Counted from the first letter of the stretch, positions 21,926 through 34,884 are shown. The stretch: 64,000 nucleotides of DNA from Eustoma russellianum (GCA_036186865.1 AP025055.1:3844943-3908942), one strand, 5' to 3'. Translations and numbers: made by a program. Notes: generated by a model not told the origin, from the sequence alone.

Positions 21926-22343
21926 GACGGCGCGCATTGCAGCAAGAGATTTGCGTTTACCAAGAAGCAGTGTCCTAAAATGATTGATCTCCAATAGAAT
22001 GCTTTCTAGTTTTTTTTCCTTCCTTCGATTTATTTTTGGATGATGAACGAAGAGGGTATTGGATACTGTAAGGATAAACGGTTGAAATTTATATATTTAA
22101 TCGATTTTCTTTATTCAAATTTTTGGTTGGCATTTTTCAGAAAAGAGGATTGATTGCATTAAAAACAAAGTATTTACATCATGCTAACAACAAACAACTA
22201 AAAAGGAGCTATTCCTAGTTGTACATCATATCTATACCAAAAGTTATCCCTAATTCGTTTATCATATTCACATCATCCTTCAAAAGGATCCCAGGTGGGG
22301 TTGGCGATCCACACTTTTGTGTAGCAGTTGATTTCGCTAAAAC
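21926..22343. other. A/T-rich DNA without recognised features
   Basis: No ORF, repeat or RNA gene can be supported here between the LINE A 3' end and the SINE. Confidence 0.5.
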
Positions 22344-22530
22344 CATATGCTCGGTGCACTAGGCTACCATGTTTGTGTAGGGTTCAGGAAGAGACCGGAC
22401 CGATTCACGATCTGATATACACAGTTTACCCTATATTTTGTGCAATAGGCTGTTTTTACGGCTCGAATCAGTGACTTCAAGGTCACAAAATAGCAACCTT
22501 ACCGGTTGAAATTATCTCATCTTGTAAACG
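22344..22530 (-). mobile_element. Au-like SINE copy 1
   Basis: The minus strand carries a box B-like GATTCGAGCC, a TAAACTGTGTATATCAGATCG core and a 3' end with AGTGCACCGAGCAT, the layout of the angiosperm Au SINE family as I remember it. Related copies lie at 34,885, 35,375 and 47,590. It sits just beside the E2 insertion site. Confidence 0.65.
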
Positions 22531-22547
22531 TGCATGTAAGGAGGTTG

Positions 22548-24028
22548 TGTTAGGTCCCTTAGAACGCACTAGAAGGGGGGTTGAATAGTGTGTTCACCAA
22601 GTATGGATATTTTATGGCTATTTTTTGTTTTGAAGTGCAACCAATACTTGGGTGTGTTCTTTAGAAAGAATAAAGACTTGAAAGAAAGTAAAGAACACAA
22701 GTATGTATAGAGGTTCAAGTCAAATGACTCTACTCCTCTACCTTCTTGATGTTTCACAAGAAGGATTTTGAAATGGGGATTGTTATTTCTTTTGGGGGAA
22801 ACAACAATCAAGAACAAAATCCAGAAAATAGAAAAACTAGGCACCTTGCCTAGACCACAACTAAGAAGTCTAACCCTTTGAAGTTTAGCCTCCAAAGATC
22901 TTCTTTGCCCTCAAAGAAATCTTGTAGGGAGAATAGTGCACCACACACTATCAACTAACCCTTCAAAGTCTAGAAATCTCAAACAAGAAGCACCCTTGCT
23001 CCTTGACCAACAGTCTACCCAATCTCTCACAATATGATCTCACCAAGAAGAAGACTCTTCTTCTCCTTACAATAAACACTCTCAACAATAAAATAAAATG
23101 TACAAAGATTACAAGTATTTTGAGAGCTTGAGCTTGAGAGAATTTGAGAGCTTGCAAAGTAGAAAGTTGGAGAAGACAATGGAAGAAACCCTTCTTTTCT
23201 CAATGTTTCTTCCCGTTTGAAACCCTCTGCATTGACATTAATGAGTTTTGGCATCATGTGTTGGTGAGTCCTCATCATTGGAGAGCTCCCTTTGGCATGT
23301 AGCAACATTCTTGGAGAGATTTCAAAATGAATGCCAAGAAAGGAAACCTGAAATCTTCAGTAGAGAGGAACCTGTGAAAAAGACACTAAAAGGGGAGGGT
23401 ACAAAGGGTCAACTGATGTTAAAAAGTGAAGTTTAAAACCTTTGTAATGTTGGTCACATGAAGCGCCTAATGTGCAAAAAGCACAGGCGTTCGAAGTGAC
23501 ATTGAGCGCTTAATGTGAAAATGAACAGTCGTTCGAAGTCACATCAAGCGCCTAATGTGGGCTTCTTAAGTCGTTGGAAGTCACATGAAGCGCCTAATGT
23601 AGCCCTTCCTGCTTGTTCGAACTAACTCTGACTTTTTCTCAGAGAAAGTACTTAGGAGTACGTGCCCATTCAGGGGAAAAGTACTTTTGGCTTGGTGGAC
23701 AGCATAAAGCGCCTAAAGAGGCGTTCAAAGTGTTCGCACTTTTCAACAGGCCACATGAAGCGCCTAATCAGGCGTTCAAAGTGTCCTGATCTTCAAACAC
23801 TTCAGATGAAGCGCCTAATCTAGGCGTTCGAAGTGTTCGCACATCCAGACACTTCTCATAAAGCGCCTAATGTAGGCGTTCGAAGTGTACTGGACTCCAC
23901 CAAGGTACATTAAGCGCCTAATGTAAGCATTCGAAGTATACTGACTTCAACACACACACATGAAGCGCCTAATCCCTTGTTCAAAGTGCCAAATTGTGCA
24001 AATCATCAAAACTCAACATATTCTAACA
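22548..24028 (-). repeat. E2 3' LTR
   Basis: This is 1,481 bp from TGTTAG to CTAACA. The purine tract AAAGAGGGAGAA in element sense adjoins at 24,029-24,045. The word array is at 23,455-23,975. Confidence 0.95.
23455..23975 (-). promoter_or_regulatory. U3 word array in the E2 3' LTR
   Basis: Same unit type and order as in E1 (7,415-7,955): GCGCCTAAT...GGCGTTCGAAGTG on the plus strand. Individual substitutions break some half-words. Confidence 0.7.
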
Positions 24029-24115
24029 TTCTCCCTCTTTTTGATGATTTCACAACATGCATAACTTATCAAGGCTCCCCCTTAACATATGCTCCCCCTC
24101 ACTAGATGCAACGAA
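24029..24115 (-). other. Multiple polypurine tracts of E2
   Basis: In element sense three purine runs lie in the last 85 bases before the 3' LTR: GTGAGGGGGAGC, TTAAGGGGGAGCC and AAAAAGAGGGAGAA. The last one adjoins the LTR and is the likely plus-strand primer. The first and last recur at the same place in E3 (45,259-45,298). Confidence 0.75.
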
Positions 24116-24244
24116 AAAAAATAACTTGAACAGAACAAAGTGATGAGACAATTTAATGAACATCCACAACGAAATATCAAGTCATAAATTTGCATTAAAC
24201 ACTAGCTTGAAATTTTCACCACCAACAACAAAAAATAAAGAAAT

Positions 24245-25607
24245 TTACATAGCACCACCACTTGGTGGTGTAAAACCACTGAAGCCAAAACCTACACTAG
24301 CGGCAAAATCAGTGAATCCACCCATGGATCCTCCAACATCTCCCGAGCCACCAGCATCACCACCGCCGCCAGAATTTCCACCAGCACCACCAGCACCACC
24401 ACTTTCTCCCCCTAAATCATCAAAATTAGGAGGAAGAGCCCATGGACAGACTTGCATGAGTGCATATTGAAATGCAGTCATGCGCAGTTCATTGCGCTCA
24501 TGACGAGCTTCATTCTGTAAGCTCGGCATCATGAAGATGCAACTGCTGAACAGTCTGTTCAAGCGCAGCAATGCGTGATAGCAATTCCGAAGAATTACTA
24601 CCACCAGCAGCATCTTGAGGTCCCTCCGCGACCTCATCTTCATCAGGAATGGTGGTGGCCTTCCGTTTTTGTGAGTCAACGGCCTGGGCGATGTTGTAGT
24701 GATCATAGACTTCAGATTTGGCAACTGGGGTCAAATCTTCATCAGAAATGTCAACACCTTTTGATTTTAACAATATTGTGACAATATTGGCAAAAGGTAA
24801 AGCTTTTGACCCTTTTCGGAGAGCTGCAAACATGACTTCTATGAAAATCCAGGCGAGATTCAGCTGGGTCAGATGTTTGAGATGGTAAGATACATAGAAA
24901 TTCATGTTACTAGGATTTCTAGTAGCCTTACCATTGATGCAGCAGGTGACCACCGCTAGCAAGATGCGATCCACCAATGGCATGTTCTGAGTCTTTTTGG
25001 AGGGAAAATACCCCAAATCGAATTTAACGTCCTGCTCACGGACGCCGTATTTGACACTCCAGTCAAACACGGAGAAATCAGTCAATCCCTCGTTTCGGAT
25101 TCTCAGGACTTCACAAATTTCAGGAATAGTGAAGCTGAGAGGAGTACCATCAATAACAGTGTTAAGGGAAAAAGGTTGAGACTCAGATTGTGGAGTGACC
25201 CACAAATTTGAATAGAATAGCCGGGTGTGCTCGCGGGAGTATTTTTGCATATCAGGCCTAGACCAAAGAGATGTCCAGCCCTGATGTTCCAACAGAGGAA
25301 CAACTTCAAGACCTGTGCTCGTCTCAGGAAGATTGCTGAGATTGAGCAGTTTCAGAGGGATAACAAGACGATTGGATGCTATCCATTCTCGGAATAGCAT
25401 GCCGGAGTAGTAGGAGACATGAGCACCTTTGTCAATGGTGTGTGGAGGCTTCTTGATGTTGGGCTCAAATTTCTTTAACCAAGGAAAATTGTCCTTGGTA
25501 AGCCCTTCACGAATGGTTGTGATTTCTGGCGGCTCAACAATTCCTTGTCCAGCCGTTTGTTTTCGCTTTTGAGTGCGTGGACGTTTGGAAGGACCAGCGG
25601 ATGCCAT
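24245..25607 (-). pseudogene. E2 additional ORF (putative plant transposon protein type), frameshifted near its C-terminus
   Basis: From the ATG at 25,607 the frame gives 365 residues and stops at 24,510. Features in order are a basic N-terminus (SKRPRTQKRKQT), FYSNLWVTPQSESQPFSLN, FTIPEICEVLRIRNEGL, MPLVDRILLAVVTCCINGKA, LPFANIVTILLKSKGVDI and a short coiled-coil-like ISRIAALEQTVQQLHLHD stretch. Another frame overlapping the stop continues NEARHERNELRMTAF and then a glycine-rich tail (GGAGGAGGNSGGGGDAGG) ending at 24,245. A single-base indel near 24,515 therefore probably split one protein of about 450 residues. There is no transmembrane segment. The homologue in E1 is open as far as seen. 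Function is unknown. Confidence 0.75.
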
Positions 25608-25929
25608 TGGATGAAAAGTTTGGAGAAAAAGAGAGGTCTTGAGAGGAAAAAGATGAAGTGAAGATGTGATGAGGAATGAAGAGAAGTTTGGTTTTTAAAG
25701 ATGAATGAAGAAGATGAAGAGATGGTGGAGAAATGGAGGAAGATGAAGTAGTGGAGGAGTGGAGGAGTGGGAGAGAGAAGAAGATGAAGAGTTTTAGGTT
25801 AATGGGAGGAAGAGAAAGTAAACGTGGGGAAGTGGAGAAGTGGGAAAGAGGGAAAGAAGGTAATGGCGGCAGAGAATTGATGGTCCTTGAATGGCGCGAA
25901 AACTGAAGAAACGGCGGAAATGATAGTGT

Positions 25930-26210
25930 AGAAATAGGGTTGAAGCGCCTAATGTGACTTCGAACGACTTCACAAAGTGGGATGAAGCACCTAAAGTCAC
26001 ATTGAACGGCTGTGGAGATGCGGATTGAGCGCATTATGTTACATCGAACGAGTGAACAAATTCAGATAGAGCGCTTAATCCAGCATCGAACGCCTTAGTA
26101 AAAGGACATAAATAAAGCGCCTGATGTCACTTCGAACAAGTGACATCCTTAACATCAGGCGCTTGATGTGACATCGAACGCCTGAAGCAAGTGTGATGAA
26201 GCGCTTTATA
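25930..26210 (-). repeat. Word array between pol and the additional ORF of E2
   Basis: Same position and vocabulary as E1 930-1,250: GCGCCTAATGTGACTTCGAACGAC, CATCGAACG and AGGCGCTTGATGTGACATCG words, some damaged. Confidence 0.75.
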
Positions 26211-26267
26211 TGCACTGACTTTGAAATTTTTTTGAAATTTTCATGCTCAAAACTCAAGATGGTTTTA

Positions 26268-29200
26268 TCAACCCATATTGAGCAATCCCAACCTACTTCG
26301 TATGGATACAAAGACATCACTAGGTAGGGGTTTCGTGAAGATGTCCGTTAATTGGTCTCGTGTAGGAACAAATTCCATACTTACCAAGTTCTTTTGTACA
26401 CAATCACGGATGAAATGATACCTCACTTCAATGTGCTTGGTCCGACTATGTTGGACGGGATTTTGTGCAATATTAATGGTGGACGTGTTATCACACAAAA
26501 TTGGCACCTTGGAGAAGTGAATGTTATAATCATTTAACGTGTTTGTCATCCATAATAATTGTGCACAACACGAGGCGGCCGACACATATTCGGATTCCGC
26601 TGTAGAAAGGGACACACTGTTTTGTTTCTTGGAGAACCAAGAAGCGAGACAATCTCCGAGAAACTGACAAGTTCCGGAGGTGCTCTTTCTATCAACTAGA
26701 CTCCCCGCATAGTCGGAGTCACAATATCCTCTTAAATCAAAACATGCATTCTTAGGATAAAATAAACCAAATTTCAAAGTACTTCTAAGGTATCTAAGGA
26801 TGCGTTTTACCGCAATAAAATGCATCTCCCTAGGATCACTTTGAAATCTAGCACATAAACATACTGCATGTAAAATATCGGGTCTACTAGCCGTTAAATA
26901 AAGTAGACTACCTATAATGCCACGATACAAGGTTACCTCGACATGCTTTCCCTTTTCATCCTTGTCAAGCTTTGCACTTGTGCTCATAGGAGTGTTTACC
27001 TCTCTTCCTTCACCAAAGTTGTACTTTTTAAGCAAATCTCTTGTGTATTTGGTTTGAGAAATATACACACCATCTTCGGTTTGCTTGATTTGTAATCCAA
27101 GGAAATAATTTAGTTCGCCCATCATGCTCATCTCGAACTCACCTTGCATAAGACTAGAAAATTGTTCACAAAGACAATTGTTAGTAGCACCAAAAATAAT
27201 ATCATCAACATATACTTGAACAATTAAATGATTCCTACCTTGTTCTTTTATGAACAAAGTAGTGTCAACCTTACCTCTTAAAAAACCATTATTAAGAAGA
27301 AAAGTACTTAACCTCTCGTACCAAGCTCTTGGAGCTTGTTTGAGGCCGTAAAGAGCCTTTTTAAGTTTGAAGACATGATGTGGTGAATCATGACATTCAA
27401 ACCCGGGAGGTTGTGCAACATACACTTCCTCTTGAATAACACCATTCAAGAAAGCGGATTTAACATCCATTTGGTAAAGTTTAAAATCCCTATAACAAGC
27501 ATATGCTAATAACATCCTAATAGCTTCAAACCGTGCTACGGGTGCAAATGTCTCATCAAAATCAATACCCTCTTCTTGACGGTATCCTTGAGCAACTAAC
27601 CTAGCCTTGTTTCTAGTGACATTACCTTGATCATCCATCTTGTTACGAAAAACCCATTTCGTACCAATAATAGGATGATCTTGTGGTTTGGGAACTAACT
27701 CCCAAACATCACTTCTTTCAAATTGGTTCAATTCTTCTTGCATAGCCAAGATCCAATTTTCATCAAGAAGTGCATCTTTAATATTTTTAGGCTCTATAAG
27801 AGAGACAAATGCATTCTCTCTATATTGCCTTCGTGTGGTGATACCTCTATTTAGATCACCTATGACTAACTCTTGAGGGTGAGAACTTTTGTGCTTGAAT
27901 GATCTAGGAAGATTTGAGACATCACCTCCAACTTCCTCTTGATCATGTTCCGGAAGAGATGAACCTTCATCATCAACATGAACCTCATGTTCCGGAATGT
28001 GTGATGCATTATCTACATTTTGTGTATCAACATGACTATGAGAAAAATATTTCTATTTGACTCACTAAGTTCATGCACACAAGGTGGAGGAGTACCTTCA
28101 ATAGGTTCAACTCTCAAGTCAATGAAGATGTTTCCATTTGGAGGATCATCAACGATCACTCGTTGAGGAACGACCATAGGAACATCCTCAAGAATTTTTT
28201 CTTGAGGAGTCACATCTTCATCTTCTTCACAATCATCATTAAGTTTAGGTTCGTCACTAAGTGACTCATTAAACTTAACATGGATTGATTCTTCCACCTT
28301 TTGACTCCATTTGTTGAAAACACGAAATGCTTTACTATTTGAGGCATAACCTAAAAAGATACCTTCATCCGCTTTGAGGTCAAGTTTGTCCAAAGTATCT
28401 TTGGTATTAAGTATAAAACACTTGCAACCAAAGACTTTGAAATACCCACTGTTGGGAACTTTCCCATTCCAAAGCTCATAGGGTGTCACATTTAGGTATG
28501 GTCTCAAATAGACACGATTGATCACATGGCAAGCGGCATTTACCGCTTCGGCCCAAAAATACTTAGGCAAACCGAACTCATTCAACATTGCTCTACACAT
28601 TTCTTGTAGAGTTCTATTCTTTCGTTTGGCCACACCATTTTGTTGAGGAGTTCTAGGTGCCGAAAGGTCATGGGAGTATCCTTTGGATACACAAAACCTT
28701 TCGAATTCACCATCGAACTCACCACCACGATCACTACGGATGGTTTTAATGGTGTCACCCACATGATTTTTCAATCGTTTACTTAGACTTATGAACTCAC
28801 TGCATGCATCACTTTTCTTAGCTAGAAACATCACCCACATATAACGAGTATAGTCATCTACTACCACGAAGGTATAATGTTTACCACCCAAGCTTTTTGT
28901 TCCAACATCCCCATACAAATCCATATGAAGCAATTGTAGGGCCTTGGAGGTGGAAATATTTGTCTTGGGTTTGAAGCTTGTTTTCACAAGCTTCGCCTTT
29001 TGACAAGTGTCACATAAGTCATGGTTTTCAAAACTCATTTTTGGAAGGCCTCGGACTTTATCATTTTCGCAAATAAATTTAAATGTTTTGAAACATACAT
29101 GTCCGAGACGTCTATGCCATAGTTGCGTCAAATCATTTTTAGCAACTAGACAAGATACATTTTGAGAAACCAAATCATTGATGCTAAGTTTGTAAATATT

Positions 29201-29542
29201 TTTGAAACGCAAAGCCTCAAATAAGATCTTATCTTCCTTTTTCACAACACACTTTGTTTTCAAAAACGTTACTTCATAGTTAGCATCAAAAAGTTGACTG
29301 ACACTTATCAAGTTAAACTTAAGACCTACAACATATAAGACATCACTAAGAGAGAAGGAATCGTTACCCACAATATCATGTCCTTTGATTTGGCCTTTGC
29401 TACCGCCAAAGTGGACAACTCCTCCGTCTTGCATAGTGAGTCTATGGAAGAGACGTTTGTCTCCCGTCATATGGTTGGAACACCCACTGTCCACGACCCA
29501 TTTGACCTTCTTGTCTTCGCTTTCTCCATTGAGTGCTAGGGC
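26268..29542 (-). pseudogene. pol: E2 pol (one frameshift)
   Basis: The pol frame opens after a TAG at 29,545-29,543. Protease DSGC is at about 29,490; GAG-pre-integrase LWHRRLGH and the integrase core with SAPRTPQQNG occupy 28,013-29,494. RT with YVDD and RNase H with YCDSDYAG and ADIFTKPLP occupy 26,268-27,749. A two-base insertion near 28,048, compared with E1, separates the two halves in the linker after integrase. All catalytic motifs looked for are present. Confidence 0.9.
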
Positions 29543-31405
29543 CTACAAAAGAACCATATGAAGTTGGTACCCTTTTTGTTTTGGGTCCTTGAAGGTTAGT
29601 CACCTTCATCTCGCCTTTCGGCACCCACACAAGATTCTTATTATTTTTAGCTCTACATACTCTTTCTCATGGCCTTTCCTATTGCAATAAAAACATGTAG
29701 GAGTATGCTTGTGAGTTGGTGTATGCTTGTGCGAATGCTTGTGCGTAGGCACATGTTGTGTTTTCTTTTTAGGAACCACCTTCTTTGGAATAGAAGAAGG
29801 TTTTTGTTTCACAACATGAACCAAAAGTTGTGATGCCTTTGGTGCATTAGCCTTTTGTTTAGGCATGTGCCTTTGCTTCTTCAAGGAGGTTTTGGACTCC
29901 TTGATCACTTGTGCTTGTTCCTTCTAATTTCCCTTCTTGGATGCATACATGGCACTAGGTTTTATTTTTGCTTTCATGCTTGGCCTAGATGCATCTTTGA
30001 TCTCTACTTTTGTAGCACTTACCCTTGAATCATTTTTCTTATCGTCAAGGGCTTGAGCACATGATTTTATCAAATCATGTTTCTCTTCAAGTGCAATCAC
30101 ATACATAGTTAAAAATATATCATGCTCAAGTTGCAATGTAATGTGATCTTCTAACGTGTCATTATACTCATTTAAGCATGCTCTAAACTCTTTCTTGACA
30201 CGTTTATATTTTAAATCTTGGAGATCATTTTCTTGCACTAAATCATCTCGTTCATCAATAATTCTATAGTGAGATGAAATGTTGCATACCTCCATGTCAT
30301 CGTCGATGGCCATGAGTGCAAAGAACTCCTTGTCAAGATCATCTTGCACCACCCCCGTGAGTGCAAGATCATCACGATCGCCATTGTCGCTCTCGGACCC
30401 GGAAAGAATGCTCTCGCAATGGGCTACTTCCGCTTGCAAGGCCTTCTTCCTTTGGTAGATGGCATTCTTGTCTTTGAGTTGCGGCTCCTTCACCCGACAA
30501 TCTTTCATGAAATGACCAAGCTTCCCACACTTGTAGCATTTATTCTCTTGGTCCTTCACCTTGTCCTTGGAGTATTTCTCCTTGATGAATCTTTTGGCTT
30601 CATCACCATTCTTTCTTGCAAACCGTCGGAATCTTTTGACAAGAAGTCCGACTTCATCGTCCGAGTCCTCCGACTCGCATACTAGCGCCTTAGAGGAGTG
30701 GCAAATATGATCATTCTTTTCTTGTGCATCCAAATGAATCTCATAAGTAATGAGATTCCCGTATAACTCATCCAAGGTGATTGTTTCTAAATCCTTGGAC
30801 TCCTAAATGGCCGTCACTTTTGCGTTCCATTCTCTTCCTAAGCTGTTTAGGAAGCAATGGTTTAGATCCTCTTGTTCTATTTTCTTGCCAACCGCTTTGA
30901 GAAGGTTGACAAGCTTGGTGAATCTTTGGATGGACTCTTCAATCTTTTCACCTTTGGGGACAGTAAAGTTGTAGAATTGTTTTATCAACTGTCTCCGTTT
31001 GGCCTTTCTTACTTGAGATGTTCCTTCATGGATCATCTCAAGCTTTGTCCAAGCCTCATGAGCGGATTGGACACCTTGAATCTGTGCTCTCTCATTTGAG
31101 GAAAGAGAGCTGTTTAAAATAGCAAGAGCCTTGCTATTTATGGCCAACTGAAACTCCTCCTCAGGAGTAGGATCATCAGTATCAATGGGAATCATAGATC
31201 CTCTTGAGACCTCAACCCATATTCTGTGCCCACAAGAACGTAAGTAGGTTTCCATATTTGACTTCCATAGTGGGTAGTTTAGAGGGTCAAACATGGGAAC
31301 TTTGACATGGACATTTGAGATAGAAGGGAGTAGGGTTTCTTGCCTCCTTCTTCTAGAGGCATCAGCACTGGGAGAACCCACATCGTCAATAACAAAGGGA
31401 TCCAT
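29442..31405 (-). pseudogene. gag: E2 gag (two stops, one frameshift)
   Basis: The ATG at 31,405 matches the E1 start. A GAG-to-TAG change breaks the frame near 30,805 and a second TAG lies near 29,927. A one-base deletion near 29,668 shifts the frame inside the second zinc knuckle. The first knuckle, CYKCGKLGHFMKDC, is intact. The gag stop at 29,444-29,442 overlaps the start of pol, as in E1. Confidence 0.9.
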
Positions 31406-31452
31406 ACCAAAATGATCAAATCTTGTATTTGGACTCAAATAAGCAAGATGTA

Positions 31453-31464
31453 GCTCTGATACCA
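31453..31464 (-). other. E2 primer binding site
   Basis: TGGTATCAGAGC on the minus strand, two bases from the LTR end; same spacing as in E1 and E3. Confidence 0.95.
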
Positions 31465-31466
31465 AT

Positions 31467-32948
31467 TGTTAGGTCCCTTAGAACACACTAGAAGGGGGGG
31501 TTGAATAGTGTGTTCACCAAGTATGGATATTTTATGGCTATTTTTCATTTTGAAGTGCAACCAATACTTGGGTGTGTTCTTTAGAAAGAATAAAGACTTG
31601 AAAGAAAGTAAAGAACACAAGTATGTATAGAGGTTCAAGTCAAATGACTCTACTCCTCTACCTTCTTGATGTTTCACAAGAAGGATTTTGAAATGGGGAT
31701 TGTTATTTCTTTTGGGAGAAACAATAATCAAGAACAAAATCCAGAAAATAGAAAAACTAGGCACCTTGCCTAGACCACAACCAAGAAGTCTAACCCTTTG
31801 AAGTTTAGCCTCCAAAGATCTTCTTTGCCCTCAAAGAAATCTTGTAGGGAGAATAGTGCACCACACACTCTCAACTAACCCTTCAAAGTCTAGAAATCTC
31901 AAACAAGAAGCACCCTTGCTCCTTGACCAACAGTCTACCCAATCTCTCACAATATGATCTCACCAAGAAGAAGACTCTTCTTCTCCTTACAATAAACACT
32001 CTCAACAATAAAATAAAATGTACAAAGATTACAAGTATTTTGAGAGCTTGAGCTTGAGAGAATTTGAGAGCTTGCAAAGTAGAAAGTTGGAGAAGACAAT
32101 GGAAGAAACCCTTCTTTTCTCAATGTTTCTTCCCGTTTGAAACCCTCTGCATTGACATTAATGAGTTTTGGCATCATGTGTTGGTGAGTCCTCATCATTG
32201 GAGAGCTCCCTTTGGCATGTAGCAACATTCTTGGAGAGATTTCAAAATGAATGCCAAGAAAGGAAACCTGAAATCTTCAGTAGAGAGGAACCTGTGAAAA
32301 AGACACTAAAAGGGGAGGGTACAAAGGGTCAACTGATGTTAAAAAGTGAAGTTTAAGAAATTTGTAACGTTGGTCACATGAAGCGCCTAATGTGCAAAAA
32401 GCACAGGCGTTCGAAGTGACATTGAGCGCTTAATGTGAAAATGAACAGTCGTTCGAAGTCACATCAAGCGCCTAATGTGGGCTTCTTAAGTCGTTGGAAG
32501 TCACATGAAGCGCCTAATGTAGCCCTTCATGCTTATTCGAACTAACTCTTACTTTTTCTCAGAGAAAGTACTTAGGAGTACGTGCCCATTTAGGGGAAAA
32601 GTACTTTTGGCTTGGTGGATAGCATAAAGCACCTAAAGAGGCGTTCAAAGTGTTTGCACTTTTCAACAGGCCACATGAAGCGCCTAATCAGGCGTTCAAA
32701 GTGTCCTGATCTTCAAACACTTCAGATGAAGCGCCTAATCTAGGCATTCGAAGTGTTCGCACATCCAGACACTTCTCATAAAGCGTCTAATGTAGGCGTT
32801 CGAAGTGTATTGGACTCCACCAAGGTACATTAAGCGCCTAATGTAAGCGTTCGAAGTATACTGACTTCAACACACACACATGAAGCGCCTAATCCCTTGT
32901 TCAAAGTGCCAAATTGTGCAAATCATCAAAACTTAACATATTCTAACT
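31467..32948 (-). repeat. E2 5' LTR
   Basis: This is 1,482 bp and nearly identical to 22,548-24,028. It carries a word array at 32,375-32,900 and the C-rich hairpin near the PBS, which here has one extra G in the loop. Confidence 0.95.
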
Positions 32949-33189
32949 GGTTGCTGGGATAAAATTCGTTGAAATTTGAATCCTACAGTTTGTTATATGA
33001 AAATATAAATTTTTCGAATGACAGCTTTTCTGAGGAGGGTGAGTGGCAGACAAACAATATCTCCATCCCAATGGATAGAGAGTTTGTTTCTAGTGAGACC
33101 CTCGGCTCTATATGTACTTCATAGATAGTACAATAATAGGAATATGTACTAGTGAAGGGATTTTATTAAAAATAAACGGAAATCTTCCA

Positions 33190-33646
33190 ATATTAAAATG
33201 GTCGTGACAGTGGGTATGCACAAATAGTTGAAAGACAAATACGGAAACAAAAAAGTGCAAAGTCAACCTACAATGTAAATACTATTTAATCCTCTAAGGT
33301 GCCTCTGTAACCTGTCTACCCCTCCTTAATCTTAATCATCTGCCTCCATGAACTCCTATCCTGGATCATGTCCTCAGAGAGGTGTAACTTTAGTAAGTCA
33401 TGTCTAATCTGCTCATCCCACGTCAGTTTGGGTCTGCCTTTACTCCTCCTCCCTTCTACAGTGAGGCTTTCAATTGCTCTGACAGGCGCCGTTGTCAGTC
33501 TCCTCTTGACATGTCCAAGCCATCTCAGTCTTCCCTCTCTTATCTTATCTGCTATACTAGCCACCCCTAACCTTTCTCTGTATACCTCATTTCTTATCTT
33601 GTCTAGTCTTGTATGCCCACACATCCACCTCAACATCGTCAGATAA
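33190..33646 (-). mobile_element. RTE-type LINE, 5'-truncated copy (RT C-terminal end)
   Basis: The minus-strand ORF at 33,316-33,636 (106 codons) starts MLRWMCGHTRLDKIRNEV and continues RLRWLGHVKRR and GRPKLTWDEQIRHDL. This C-terminal tail is typical of the plant RTE clade, which lies just after the RT domain. The reading is uninterrupted to its stop. Sequence from 33,190 to 33,315 is the probable 3' UTR. The 5' truncation is near 33,646, and upstream pol sequence is absent. Confidence 0.8.
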
Positions 33647-33649
33647 TTT

Positions 33650-34380
33650 CAGAAGGAAGATGTGGAGTTTTTAAGAAAAGGACGGAGTTAGTCACGACAA
33701 GAGTTTGTGTATCACGCAAAGGGATTTTATGATCATTTACGAGGGAAGCTCAAAGAGTAATAGTCAACAAGAGAGGACAATTTAGAAGACGTTAGTTAAA
33801 GAGTCTACTTTTCAATAAGGTTTTTTTTCTTCTTTTGGGATATTGCATTGCGCTCTTCATTGATGATGTTTAATCCATGTCAAACCACATTTAACTATTT
33901 TCACCTTATTTTAATTTCGTTTAATTTATCATAACTAACATCGGTGGACCTAACACATACATATGATTATCAATAAACTTTATGGTGGTCAACGAATAAA
34001 TATTTGAAACTATTTAACCAATAAGATGATTAATAATTTTTATGTGAAGGTGATGAGTAACTCCTAAATTTATTCATTGATACATCATAAAATTTACTTA
34101 CAGTTATCATAACCACTTAATGTAAGTGGTGACAATCAATGATGTGCAAATCTTCGAGTCATCATCAATTAAAGAGAGAATTAATTTGTACTCCAAAACA
34201 AAGGTGAAATACTCAATGCAAATTTTTTCACCTCCATTTCAGAGCCCATGAAATGATTTAATCATATTGAGGAAGAACGTGTACTCTCCCTTTGGATGTT
34301 AATGCAGTCAAAAACTGAACATATGATCGCGCAAAGCTGTTTTGTTGCTTGAGGCATCGTTCTCTTTTCGTCTTTTTCTT
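33650..34380. other. A/T-rich intergenic DNA, nothing recognised
   Basis: No supported gene or repeat; several short runs of A or T only. Confidence 0.5.
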
Positions 34381-34487
34381 CTTTGCGTTGTAATCAGACA
34401 GGCACAAATACTTGGCAATCAAGACATCGCTTTCTCCTTCTTCTTCTTCGATCGTCCATAGCTTTGCCTGGACGATCTCCCCAATCA

Positions 34488-34592
34488 TGGATCCTGCTTC
34501 TCCTTCTGTGCTCGCTGTCGCCCTGGAAAGGCTTCTGCTCATCATGCATGGCGGCAAGATCTTCCTGGAACACCTCATCGCCGGTCTCTAAT
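34488..34592 (+). CDS. Short unrecognised ORF with gene-like context (34 codons)
   Basis: A CT-rich leader (TTTCTCCTTCTTCTTCTTCG) precedes ATGGATCCTGC. The 34-residue peptide starts MDPASPSVLAVALERLLLIM and ends at TAA at 34,590-34,592. A GAG/GTAAAG donor-like site follows at about 34,620 in another frame. This could be the stranded first exon of a gene or a captured fragment. There is no homology I recognise, and coding is uncertain. Confidence 0.2.
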
Positions 34593-34884
34593 CACCAACT
34601 ACTTTTAGAAAAACCTTCGAGGTAAAGGGGTGATAGTTTGAAAGCTAGTCTAGGTTAGATGTGTAAGAATCCTTTTGGGCTAGTAAATCTTTCAAGGTTT
34701 TTGAGTGACCTTGGTGATCAATTGGTAGAATGAAGAGTTATCCTTCAGGCAGCTAGATATATATAATGTGTGTCAAATGATATGGTGTCGAGTTTCGATT
34801 TTATCAATGTGCATTTTGTATAGACTGGCTTACGAGATGGTCTGAATGCTAGATGGTGTGATGGTGATGGCTACATGTTAAACT

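Larger units (their letters stand above)
22548..32948 (-). mobile_element. E2: complete SIRE/Maximus-type copia element
   Basis: LTRs at 22,548-24,028 (3' in element sense) and 31,467-32,948 (5'). The target duplication GGTTG is perfect: 22,543-22,547 and 32,949-32,953. Order in element sense: 5' LTR, PBS, gag, pol, word array, additional ORF, polypurine tracts, 3' LTR, 10.4 kb in total. Gag has two in-frame stops and one frameshift, pol has one frameshift, and the additional ORF has one. The LTR pair differs at only a few sites by eye. The last base of the 5' LTR start is changed (AAC-T instead of AAC-A at 32,948). Confidence 0.97.

Noticed and set aside
25534..26034. 166-codon minus-strand ORF rich in Ser, Leu and Phe
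   Set aside because: It overlaps the start of the E2 additional ORF in another frame and runs through the word array; composition reflects GA-rich DNA on the opposite strand.
34258..34578. 106-codon minus-strand ORF
   Set aside because: Glu-rich part is the complement of a CTT tract; no family pattern and no supporting signals.
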